NCBI GenBank assembly: GCA_913054115.1
Contig: CAJXIS010000055.1
Span: 1-9,587, forward strand
Direction: 5' to 3'
DNA length: 9,587 nt
From: an uncultured Acidimicrobiaceae bacterium
Lineage (GTDB): Bacteria > Actinomycetota > Acidimicrobiia > Acidimicrobiales > MedAcidi-G1
Position 1 is the first letter of the stretch; each line of letters opens with the position of its first letter. Under the pieces are notes generated by a model. That model saw only the letters and a list, made by a program, of their open reading frames with translations. It searched no databases and was not told where the DNA came from. Made by a program: the position numbers and the translations under genes. This document shows, piece after piece, positions 1-5,574 of the stretch.

Positions 1-497
1 TCGACATCGACGCCAACGGCATCGTCCACGTGGCCGCCAAGGACCGGGCCACCAACAACAAGCAGTCGATGACCATCACCGGACAGTCGTCGCTCGACTC
101 GGACGTCATCGACCAGATGGTGCGTGACGCCGAGGCCCATGCCGACGAGGACCGGATCCGCAAGGCAGAGGCCGAGACCCGCAACAACGGCGACAACCTC
201 GTGTACCAGACCGAGAAGCTGCTCGTCGACCAGGGCGACAAGCTCACCGACGACGAGACCTCCGACGTCACCGAGAAGCTCGAGGCCCTCAAGAAGGCGC
301 TCGGCGGCGAGGACACCGATGCGATCCACAGCGCCACCGAGGCGCTGCTGACCGCCAACCAGGAGTTCGGCCAGCGCCTCTACGACGCCGCCGCCCAGCA
401 GGCAGGCGACGCCGGCTCGGGCGATCCCGGCATGGGTGGTCAGGACTTCGGCGGGGACGACGACGTCGTCGATGCCGAGATCGTCGACGAACAGTGA
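1..497 (+). CDS. dnaK: Chaperone DnaK (Hsp70), C-terminal part, 5' truncated by window edge
   Basis: This is the last 164 residues of the ATP-dependent Hsp70 chaperone, which binds exposed hydrophobic peptides in the cytoplasm and is cycled by DnaJ and GrpE. The reading frame is open from base 3, so the gene begins upstream and the internal GTG at 30 is not its start. The visible part opens with the end of the substrate-binding beta domain (DIDANGIVHVAAKD, matching the usual DANGI-V-AKD motif) and TITG. The helical lid follows (VRDAEAHADEDRIRKAEAETRNN and beyond), then a Gly/Asp-rich linker, and the acidic tail DDDVVDAEIVDEQ typical of bacterial DnaK. The TGA stop at 495-497 overlaps the grpE start by 4 nt. 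Any HspR operator (HAIR) would lie upstream of dnaK, outside the window. Confidence 0.97.
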   Translation, partial: DIDANGIVHVAAKDRATNNKQSMTITGQSSLDSDVIDQMVRDAEAHADEDRIRKAEAETRNNGDNLVYQTEKLLVDQGDKLTDDETSDVTEKLEALKKALGGEDTDAIHSATEALLTANQEFGQRLYDAAAQQAGDAGSGDPGMGGQDFGGDDDVVDAEIVDEQ

Positions 498-1042
498 GCG
501 ACGCCGCTGCCAACGAGGCCAACGAGGCCGAGGGAGTCGTCGAGCCGGCGGAGGTGCCGACCGACGAGATTCCCGACGGGATTCCCGACGGGATTCCCGA
601 CGAACAGCTCCCCGAGCCGACCCCGCTCGAGATCGCCGAGGCCGCACGCCAGATGTACCTCGCCGACCTGCAACGGGTGAGTGCCGAGTTCGCCAACTTC
701 CGCAAGCAGACCGACAAGCGCAACGCAGAGGTCGCCGGGCGCGCCCGCAGTGACGTGGTCGAGCGGCTGCTCCCGGTGCTCGACGCCTGCGACCTGGCCA
801 TCGGCCATGGTGCCGACGGTGCCGAGGCGATCCGGTCAGCGCTGGTCGCCGCCCTCGAGCCGGTCGGCCTCGAGGTCATCGACCCCCTCGATGCCCCCTT
901 CGACCCGAATCGCCACGAGGCCGTCCTGCACGAGCCGACCGACGACGAGACCACCACCCAGGTCGTGACCGAGGTGCTGCGCCGCGGCTACGGCTGGCAG
1001 GGGCGCGTCCTGCGTCCGGCGATGGTCAAGGTCCGGGGCTGA
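494..1042 (+). CDS. grpE: Nucleotide exchange factor GrpE
   Basis: GrpE (182 aa) releases ADP from DnaK and so resets the chaperone cycle. The N-terminal ~45 residues are acidic, low in complexity and probably disordered. They include three IPDG/IPDE repeats at residues 26-37. A long helical/coiled-coil segment follows from about residue 48 (LEIAEAARQMYLADLQRVSAEFANFRKQ). The C-terminal beta domain carries the family signature GLEVIDPLDAPFDPNRHEAV and ends RRGYGWQGRVLRPAMVKVRG, as expected. The GTG start at 494 overlaps the dnaK stop as GTGA, so translational coupling is likely. No other start gives a better fit. It is co-transcribed with dnaK and dnaJ. Confidence 0.96.
   Translation: MSDAAANEANEAEGVVEPAEVPTDEIPDGIPDGIPDEQLPEPTPLEIAEAARQMYLADLQRVSAEFANFRKQTDKRNAEVAGRARSDVVERLLPVLDACDLAIGHGADGAEAIRSALVAALEPVGLEVIDPLDAPFDPNRHEAVLHEPTDDETTTQVVTEVLRRGYGWQGRVLRPAMVKVRG
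568..603 (+). repeat. 12-bp in-frame tandem repeat, three copies, in grpE
   Basis: The unit GATTCCCGACGG occurs three times back to back at 568-579, 580-591 and 592-603, with only the last base of the third copy differing. It encodes IPD(G/E) repeats in the disordered acidic N-terminus of GrpE. The repeats are identical at the DNA level, so recent slippage expansion is likely. Because the unit is a multiple of three, the frame is preserved. Confidence 0.9.
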
Positions 1043-1076
1043 CCGGGCACCGGAGCCGACAGGGAACAGGCACGCC

Positions 1077-2216
1077 ATGGCACCACAACGCGAGTGGTTC
1101 GAGAAGGACTACTACGCCACGCTCGGCGTCTCCAGGGAGGCCTCCGCCAAGGAGGTCACCAAGGCCTACCGGAAGCTGGCCCGCCGGCTGCATCCCGACG
1201 CCAACCCGGGCGATGCCGCTGCCGAGGCCCGCTTCAAGGAGGTCTCCGCCGCCTACGGCGTGATCGGCGATGACGACAAGCGCAGTGAGTACGACGAGGT
1301 CCGTGCCATGGGCCCGATGGGCGGCTTCGGCGGGCCCGGCGGGCAGGGCGGCATGGGCGGACCCGGCGGCATGGGCGGCGGCTTCGACCTGGGCGACCTG
1401 TTCGGCGGGCTCTTCGGCCAGGGAGGAGGCATGGGCGGACGCGGCGGCCAGGCTGCGCGCCGTGGCACCGACCTCGAGACCCGGCTGACGCTGTCGTTCG
1501 AGGAGGCCGTACAGGGGATCACCACCACGATCAACCTCGTCAGCGACGCCCCCTGTTCGACCTGTTCCGGGAGCGGCGCCCGTCCCGGCACCAGCCCGCG
1601 CACCTGCGATGCCTGCGGCGGGCAGGGCGTCCAGGCCGAGAACCAGGGGCCGTTCTCCTTCAGCCGGCCCTGCGGACAGTGTGGCGGACGCGGCCGAATG
1701 GTCGACGACCCGTGTGGCTCCTGCCGGGGAGCGGGCATCGAACAGCGGCCCCGAGGCATCAAGGTCCGCATCCCTGCCGGCGTCGAAGACGACCAGCGCA
1801 TCCGGCTCAAGGGCCGCGGCGAGCCCGGCCGTGGTGGACCAGCCGGCGACCTCTATGTCGTCGTGGCCGTGGCGCCCCATGAGCTCTTCGAGCGGCGGGG
1901 TGCCGACCTCACCCTGACGGTCCCGATCACGTACCCGGAGGCGGTGCTCGGCGCCGAGGTGTCGGTCCCGACGCTCGACGACGGACCCGTGACCCTCAAG
2001 GTCCCAGCCGGCACGCGCAGCGGCCGGACCTTCCGGGTGAAGGGTCGGGGCGTGCGGACCCGACGCCGGAACGGCGACCTGCTCGTGACCGTCGAGGTGC
2101 ATGTTCCCGAGGCGACCACGGACGGTGAGCGGTCGGCGGTCGAGGCGCTCGCCGAGGCGATGGGCGCTGCTGGTGGCGAGCTCCGCAACGGGCTGACAGG
2201 ATGGCTGACAGGATGA
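1077..2216 (+). CDS. dnaJ: Co-chaperone DnaJ (type A Hsp40, DnaJ1-like)
   Basis: This 379-aa J-domain co-chaperone delivers unfolded substrates to DnaK and stimulates its ATPase. The J domain spans about residues 10-77 and has the essential HPD at 39-41. A Gly/Met-rich linker follows (about 78-124) with GGMGGPGG-type repeats, less Phe-rich than the usual G/F region. The zinc-finger domain has all four CxxC pairs (Cys160/163, 177/180, 199/202 and 213/216), each followed by GxG-type residues. The C-terminal client-binding domains (GIKVRIPAGVEDDQRIRLKGRG; AGDLYVVVAV; GDLLVTVEV) are complete. The ATG at 1077 lies 34 nt after grpE, with a purine-rich AGGGAACAGG just upstream. The last residues, LTGWLTG, come from a 12-bp duplication. 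The stop overlaps hspR. Confidence 0.97.
   Translation: MAPQREWFEKDYYATLGVSREASAKEVTKAYRKLARRLHPDANPGDAAAEARFKEVSAAYGVIGDDDKRSEYDEVRAMGPMGGFGGPGGQGGMGGPGGMGGGFDLGDLFGGLFGQGGGMGGRGGQAARRGTDLETRLTLSFEEAVQGITTTINLVSDAPCSTCSGSGARPGTSPRTCDACGGQGVQAENQGPFSFSRPCGQCGGRGRMVDDPCGSCRGAGIEQRPRGIKVRIPAGVEDDQRIRLKGRGEPGRGGPAGDLYVVVAVAPHELFERRGADLTLTVPITYPEAVLGAEVSVPTLDDGPVTLKVPAGTRSGRTFRVKGRGVRTRRRNGDLLVTVEVHVPEATTDGERSAVEALAEAMGAAGGELRNGLTGWLTG
2191..2214 (+). repeat. 12-bp tandem duplication at the dnaJ/hspR junction
   Basis: GGCTGACAGGAT is present twice without interruption (2191-2202 and 2203-2214). It adds four residues to the DnaJ C-terminus (LTG-W-LTG) and creates a second in-frame ATG for hspR at 2201, upstream of the ATG at 2213 that forms the ATGA overlap with the dnaJ stop. 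Both copies are identical, which suggests a recent event. Confidence 0.9.
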
Positions 2217-2608
2217 GGCCGATGCGCAACCACCCCCGACCCGACCAGGCCGTCTACGTGATCTCGGTGGCAGCCGAGCTGGCCGGGATGCACCCCCAGA
2301 CCCTGCGCATCTACGAACGCCGCGGACTCGTCGATCCGGCCCGCACCACCGGCGGCAACCGTCGGTACAGCGACGCTGACATCGCAATGCTCCAGCGCAT
2401 CGCCGACCTCACGGCTGTGGGCCTCAACCTCGAAGGGGTCAAGCGGGTGCTCGCCCTCGAGTCCGAGGTGGCGCGGCTCGAGGCCGAGATCGAGGCGGCC
2501 CGCAGCGAGGGCACGCAGGCCGTGGCCGAGGTGCACAAGCAGTACCGGCGTGACCTGGTCCCGATCCGGCAGAGCGTCACGCTCTATCGCCGCGAGCGAC
2601 GCACCTGA
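2213..2608 (+). CDS. hspR: Heat-shock repressor HspR (MerR family)
   Basis: HspR is the MerR-family autoregulatory repressor of the actinobacterial dnaK operon. In known systems it binds HAIR inverted repeats upstream of dnaK with DnaK as co-repressor. The N-terminal winged helix-turn-helix is clear: VISVAAELAGMHPQTLRIYERRGL at about residues 16-39, then the wing TTGGNRRYSDADI. A helical segment follows (LNLEGVKRVLALESEVARLEAEIEAA) that acts as dimerisation coiled coil. The tail is short and basic, ending YRRERRT. Three in-frame ATGs compete: 2201, 2213 and 2222. I chose 2213 because it forms an ATGA overlap with the dnaJ stop, giving 131 aa. The 2201 start exists only because of the 12-bp duplication. 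No HAIR-like CTTGAGT-N7-ACTCAAG was seen in the window, so its main operator is probably upstream of dnaK. Confidence 0.93.
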   Translation: MRPMRNHPRPDQAVYVISVAAELAGMHPQTLRIYERRGLVDPARTTGGNRRYSDADIAMLQRIADLTAVGLNLEGVKRVLALESEVARLEAEIEAARSEGTQAVAEVHKQYRRDLVPIRQSVTLYRRERRT

Positions 2609-2615
2609 GGCGCAC

Positions 2616-2637
2616 CGGGGCCGAGGAACCGGCCCCG
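2616..2637 (+). terminator. GC-rich hairpin after hspR, possible operon terminator
   Basis: CGGGGCCG (2616-2623) is perfectly complementary to CGGCCCCG (2630-2637), giving an 8-bp stem with a 6-nt loop (AGGAAC). It starts 8 nt after the hspR stop codon. There is no T-tract behind it, as is common for presumed terminators in high-GC actinomycetes, so termination is an inference from position and stem strength. Confidence 0.55.
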
Positions 2638-2656
2638 ATCCCGGGTTTGGCGACCC

Positions 2657-2665
2657 TGTGGAAAA
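2657..2665 (-). promoter_or_regulatory. DnaA-box-like 9-mer
   Basis: TGTGGAAAA here is TTTTCCACA on the minus strand. This fits the relaxed DnaA-box consensus TTWTNCACA and is one base from the actinobacterial TTGTCCACA. It sits within CCCTGTGGAAAACC (2654-2667), which is complementary in 13 of 14 positions to GGTTTTCCACAAGG at 2767-2780. DnaA binding is inferred from sequence only. Confidence 0.4.
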
Positions 2666-2706
2666 CCGGCGTGACCTGCGGTTTCGCGCCTCGCCCCAGG
2701 TCGGCC

Positions 2707-2728
2707 GGCGTGTTACAGGCGTGTTGCA
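2707..2728 (+). repeat. 11-bp direct tandem repeat GGCGTGTTRCA
   Basis: GGCGTGTTACA (2707-2717) is followed immediately by GGCGTGTTGCA (2718-2728), with one mismatch. An 11-bp period places the two copies on the same face of the helix. That would suit a regulator binding two tandem half-sites, but chance or slippage is also possible. Confidence 0.6.
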
Positions 2729-2768
2729 ATCCCCAGTGCCCCCCCGGTCGCTGTAGGGGTTTCCGGGG

Positions 2769-2791
2769 TTTTCCACAAGGGGTGTGGAAAC
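2769..2791. promoter_or_regulatory. Inverted pair of DnaA-box-like motifs (TTTCCACA-N5-TGTGGAAA)
   Basis: TTTTCCACA at 2769-2777 fits the relaxed DnaA-box consensus TTWTNCACA on the + strand. TGTGGAAAC at 2783-2791 is GTTTCCACA on the minus strand, one mismatch away. Together TTTCCACA (2770-2777) and TGTGGAAA (2783-2790) make a perfect 8-bp inverted repeat with a 5-nt spacer, AGGGG. It could be a dimeric operator, a DnaA site pair, or a short RNA hairpin; sequence alone does not decide. Confidence 0.5.
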
Positions 2792-2792
2792 T

Positions 2793-2825
2793 CCAGATGC
2801 TGAGCGTGAGCCGCGCAGCATCTGG
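2793..2825. repeat. Perfect 10-bp inverted repeat, strong stem-loop upstream of purA
   Basis: CCAGATGCTG (2793-2802) and CAGCATCTGG (2816-2825) are exact reverse complements around a 13-nt loop. Within the loop, GCG (2804-2806) can pair with CGC (2812-2814) across one mismatch, extending the stem. There is no T-tract on either side. It could be a terminator-like or RNA-stabilising hairpin, or a protein-binding inverted repeat. Confidence 0.7.
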
Positions 2826-2836
2826 TGACCGAGCGT

Positions 2837-2851
2837 GGTCGCCCGGCGACC
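2837..2851. promoter_or_regulatory. 15-bp palindrome GGTCGCC-C-GGCGACC
   Basis: Two perfect 7-bp arms flank a single C. An odd-centred palindrome this tight favours a protein operator over an RNA hairpin, although a 6-bp stem with a CCG loop is possible. It lies about 90 bp upstream of the putative purA -10 element. No regulator can be named. Confidence 0.4.
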
Positions 2852-2938
2852 GATCGACGGATTGTCGGCGGGTGCCCGACGAATGGCCGACAGGCAGGCG
2901 CATCCTGAATCACCCGCCATCGGGGCGACGGGTACCGA

Positions 2939-2944
2939 TAGGCT
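2939..2944 (+). promoter_or_regulatory. Possible -10 element of the purA promoter
   Basis: TAGGCT fits the TANNNT pattern of actinobacterial housekeeping -10 hexamers and would put the transcript start near 2951, about 30 nt before the purA GTG. No recognisable -35 hexamer lies 16-18 bp upstream, so support is weak. Confidence 0.3.
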
Positions 2945-2981
2945 CGGTCCGTAAGCGCCGGCAATCACGAGGAGAGGTGCC

Positions 2982-4268
2982 GTGCCCGCGACTGTCGTGG
3001 TCGGGACACAGTGGGGCGACGAGGGCAAGGGCAAGTTCACCGACCTCGTTGCCGGGGAGACCTCCATGGTCGTCCGCTACCAGGGAGGCCACAACGCCGG
3101 CCACACCCTCGTCGTCGACGGTGAGTCCTTCGCCCTGCAACTCGTCCCCAGTGGCGTCCTCTACGAGCACGTCACGCCGGTCATCGGCAACGGCGTCGTC
3201 GTCGACCCCCGGGTCCTCCTCGCCGAGATGGACATGCTCGAGTCGCGTGGAGTCTCCACCGGTCGCCTGCGGGTCAGCGGCAACGCCCACCTGATCCTCC
3301 CGTACCACCAGGAACTCGACGCCCTCCACGAACGACACCTGGGCAAGAACAAGATCGGCACCACGAAGCGTGGCATCGGCCCGGCCTACGCCGACCGCTC
3401 CATGCGGGTCGGACTGCGGGTCCAGGACCTCCTCGACGAGAAGATCTTCCGCACCAAGCTCACCGCCGCCCTCGCGCACCACAACCGGGTGCTCACGAGG
3501 GTGTTCAACCGGCTGCCGATCGACGGCGACGCCATCGCCGACGAGTACCTCGGCACCTGCGCCCCCCGCATGGCACCGCTCATCGCCGACACCGTGTCGC
3601 TCATCCACGAGCAGCTCGAGGCCGGCAACCATGTGCTGCTCGAAGGAGCCCAGGCCACGTTCCTGGACCTCGACCACGGCACGTACCCGTTCGTCACCTC
3701 GTCCAACCCGGTGGCCGGCGGCGCCTGCACCGGTGCCGGCGTCGGCCCCCTCCACATCGACCGGGTCATCGGGATCGCCAAGGCCTACGTCACGCGCGTC
3801 GGCGCCGGTCCCTTCCCGACCGAGCTGTTCGACGAGGTCGGCGACTACCTGGTCGAGGTCGGCCACGAGTACGGCACCAACACCGGCCGTCGCCGTCGTC
3901 CCGGCTGGTTCGACGCCGTCATGCTCCGCTACGCCGCACGCGTCAACTCGCTGTCCGAACTGGCCATCACCAAACTCGACATTCTCGACGGGCTCGACAC
4001 CATCAAGGTGTGCGTCGCCTACGAGGCCGACGGCGTCCGCCACGAGCAACTGCCCTATCACCAGACGGTGCTCCACCACGCCGAACCCGTCTACATCGAG
4101 ATGCCCGGCTGGAAGCAGGACCTCTCCGAAGTCCGGTCGAGGTCGGATCTGCCCGCAGAGGCCGAGGCCTACCTTGCCTTCATCGAAGAGCAGGTCGGGG
4201 TGCACATCGGCCTGGTCGGCGTCGGACCTGGTCGCGACCAGGTCATCCGGTTCGGCGATCAGGGCTGA
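2982..4268 (+). CDS. purA: Adenylosuccinate synthetase PurA
   Basis: PurA (428 aa, the usual length) couples GTP hydrolysis to joining IMP and aspartate, giving adenylosuccinate, the first committed step to AMP. The GTP-binding loop GTQWGDEGKGK at residues 8-18 contains the catalytic Asp13. GGHNAGHT at 35-42 contains the catalytic His41. The family-typical TKRGIGPAY, EGAQ, TSSNP, GTNTGRRRRPGWFD and the C-terminal VGVGPGRDQVI are all present. The start is GTG at 2982, preceded by AGGAGAGG (2970-2977), a strong ribosome binding site; the protein begins MPATVVVGTQWGDEG. It leads the purine cluster, unlike many actinobacteria in which purA stands apart. The purA stop is in frame with purD, four sense codons before it. 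Confidence 0.98.
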   Translation: MPATVVVGTQWGDEGKGKFTDLVAGETSMVVRYQGGHNAGHTLVVDGESFALQLVPSGVLYEHVTPVIGNGVVVDPRVLLAEMDMLESRGVSTGRLRVSGNAHLILPYHQELDALHERHLGKNKIGTTKRGIGPAYADRSMRVGLRVQDLLDEKIFRTKLTAALAHHNRVLTRVFNRLPIDGDAIADEYLGTCAPRMAPLIADTVSLIHEQLEAGNHVLLEGAQATFLDLDHGTYPFVTSSNPVAGGACTGAGVGPLHIDRVIGIAKAYVTRVGAGPFPTELFDEVGDYLVEVGHEYGTNTGRRRRPGWFDAVMLRYAARVNSLSELAITKLDILDGLDTIKVCVAYEADGVRHEQLPYHQTVLHHAEPVYIEMPGWKQDLSEVRSRSDLPAEAEAYLAFIEEQVGVHIGLVGVGPGRDQVIRFGDQG

Positions 4269-4280
4269 CCGGGCCGGGTC

Positions 4281-5546
4281 GTGCGGGTCTGCGTCGTTGG
4301 TTCGGGCGGACGCGAGCATGCCCTCGCCCATGTCCTCGGCCGTGACGCCGAGGTCGTCGTCACTCCGGGGAACCCCGGAATCCCCGGCTCGGTCGCCACA
4401 CCTCCCGAGCAGCTCGACGCCGACCTGTTCGTGGTCGGCCCCGAGGCGCCCCTGGTCGACGGGCTCGCCGACCGCCTGCGGGCTGCGGGCAGGCTCGTCT
4501 TCGGGCCTGGTGCGGACGGTGCCCGCCTCGAAGGCTCCAAGGCCTGGATGAAAGACGTGCTCGTCGAGGCCGGTGTCGCCACGGCACAGCACGGTGCCTT
4601 CACCGACGAGGCCGCCGCCCTCGCCTTCCTCGACACGATGTCCGACCTCTTCGTCGTCAAGACCGACGGCCTGGCCGCCGGCAAGGGCGTGCTCGTCACC
4701 GGGGACCGGGCAGAGGCGGCCGATGCCGTGCGCTCCTACCTCTCGGGCGACGCATTCGGCGATGCCGGACGGACGGTGGTGATCGAAGAGGGCCTCAGCG
4801 GCTCCGAACTCTCGCTGCTGGCGATCTGCGACGGCAGCGGCGCCGTGCCCCTCGCCCCCGCCCAGGACTTCAAGCGGATCGGCGACGGCGACGCGGGCCC
4901 CAACACCGGTGGCATGGGCGCCTATTCGCCGGTGCCCGTGGCCACGGACGCGATCATCGACTCGCTCATGGACGCTGCCGTCGGACCCACGCTCGCAGCA
5001 CTGCGCCGCCATGGCATCGACTACCGGGGCGTCCTCTACTGCGGGCTCATGTTCACGCCGACCGGTCCGAAGGTGCTCGAGTACAACGTTCGCTTCGGGG
5101 ACCCCGAGGCCCAGGTCGTGCTGCCCCGGATGACGAGCAGCCTCACCGATCTGCTGGCCGCCGCCGCCGGTGGTTCGCTCGGTGCTGCTCCGGCCTTCGA
5201 CGAGGGCGCCGCCGTCACGGTCGTCTGCGCCACCGACGGCTATCCGGCGTCGCCACGGACGGGCGATCCGATCCACGGGCTCGAGGAGGCCGACTCCCTC
5301 GACGACGTCACCGTGTTCTGTGCCGGAGTCGGTGGATCCGACGGTCGGCTCACGACCGCAGGAGGCCGCGTGCTGGCCATCACCGGCCGGGGCCCCACCA
5401 TCGCCGCTGCCCGCGACCGGGCCTACGCCGGAGCCGACGCGATCTCCTGGCCCGGCATCCAGCGTCGAACCGACATCGCCGCCGCCCCCACGCCCGCCCC
5501 CAAACCCGATCACTCCACTGCCGCAGCGTCCGCCGCGGCAGACTGA
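4281..5546 (+). CDS. purD: Phosphoribosylamine-glycine ligase PurD (GAR synthetase)
   Basis: PurD (421 aa) uses ATP to join glycine to phosphoribosylamine, the second step of de novo purine synthesis. It is an ATP-grasp enzyme. The N-terminal GSGGREHAL is at residues 7-15. Other family blocks are NPGIPG, VVGPEAPLVDGL, SKAWMK, KTDGLAAGKGV, NTGGMGAYSP from residue 208 and EYNVRFGDPEAQ from 267 (metal-binding Glu/Asn). The conserved core ends at RRTDIA near residue 400. A Pro/Ala-rich tail of about 20 residues (PTPAPKPDHSTAAASAAAD) follows that looks dispensable. The start is GTG at 4281, the first possible start after the in-frame purA stop. Its ribosome binding site is poor (GGGCCGGG), so translation may depend on coupling to purA. 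Confidence 0.97.
   Translation: MRVCVVGSGGREHALAHVLGRDAEVVVTPGNPGIPGSVATPPEQLDADLFVVGPEAPLVDGLADRLRAAGRLVFGPGADGARLEGSKAWMKDVLVEAGVATAQHGAFTDEAAALAFLDTMSDLFVVKTDGLAAGKGVLVTGDRAEAADAVRSYLSGDAFGDAGRTVVIEEGLSGSELSLLAICDGSGAVPLAPAQDFKRIGDGDAGPNTGGMGAYSPVPVATDAIIDSLMDAAVGPTLAALRRHGIDYRGVLYCGLMFTPTGPKVLEYNVRFGDPEAQVVLPRMTSSLTDLLAAAAGGSLGAAPAFDEGAAVTVVCATDGYPASPRTGDPIHGLEEADSLDDVTVFCAGVGGSDGRLTTAGGRVLAITGRGPTIAAARDRAYAGADAISWPGIQRRTDIAAAPTPAPKPDHSTAAASAAAD
5518..5541 (+). repeat. Inverted repeat over the last codons of purD
   Basis: CTGCCGC (5518-5524) and GCGGCAG (5535-5541) are exact reverse complements with a 10-nt loop, ending just before the purD stop. It could form a GC-rich hairpin between purD and purE that tunes readthrough or RNA decay. 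It may simply reflect the Ala-rich GCN coding of the tail. Confidence 0.35.
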
Positions 5547-5560
5547 CCGAACCACCCACC

Positions 5561-5566
5561 GGAGGA
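5561..5566 (+). promoter_or_regulatory. Strong ribosome binding site of purE
   Basis: GGAGGA, within GGAGGAGAAG (5561-5570), lies 8 nt before the ATG at 5575 and decides the purE start against in-frame codons further upstream inside purD. It is one of the best Shine-Dalgarno matches in the window. Confidence 0.8.
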
Positions 5567-5574
5567 GAAGCAAG

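Larger units (their letters stand above)
2609..2981. other. 373-bp non-coding region between the heat-shock and purine operons
   Basis: No convincing gene lies here; short frames crossing it run into purA in another frame and lack any known motif. The interval is locally less GC-rich than its surroundings. It contains the post-hspR hairpin, three TGTGGAAA/TTTCCACA motifs, an 11-bp direct repeat at 2707-2728, a run of seven C at 2739-2745 and a GGGGTTTCC/GGGGTTTTCC near-repeat at 2756-2774. A 10-bp perfect inverted repeat (2793-2825), a 15-bp palindrome (2837-2851) and a weak promoter-like element before purA complete it. These are listed separately. Confidence 0.8.

Noticed and set aside
1308..1450. 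GGCATGGGCGG-type repeats as a separate repeat element
   Set aside because: They encode the Gly/Met-rich linker expected between the J domain and zinc finger of DnaJ.
1026..2387. A 453-codon minus-strand open frame opposite dnaJ and hspR
   Set aside because: Low-complexity Ala/Gly/Arg sequence antisense to conserved genes; explained by base composition.
2609..2981. Full replication origin
   Set aside because: DnaA-box-like motifs are few, no AT-rich unwinding stretch is visible, and dnaA, dnaN and rpmH are not neighbours.
2609..2981. Known purine riboswitch upstream of purA
   Set aside because: I see neither the three-way junction nor the conserved pyrimidine-rich core of the purine class; any RNA element here would be of another type.
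2647..3294. Plus-strand open frame from the intergenic region into purA
   Set aside because: It is out of frame with purA, has no recognisable motif, and most of its length is the shadow of purA.
5170..5574. Upstream extension of the purE frame into purD
   Set aside because: The extra residues are Pro/Ser/Arg-rich antiphase translation of purD, and a strong GGAGGA site fixes the ATG at 5575.
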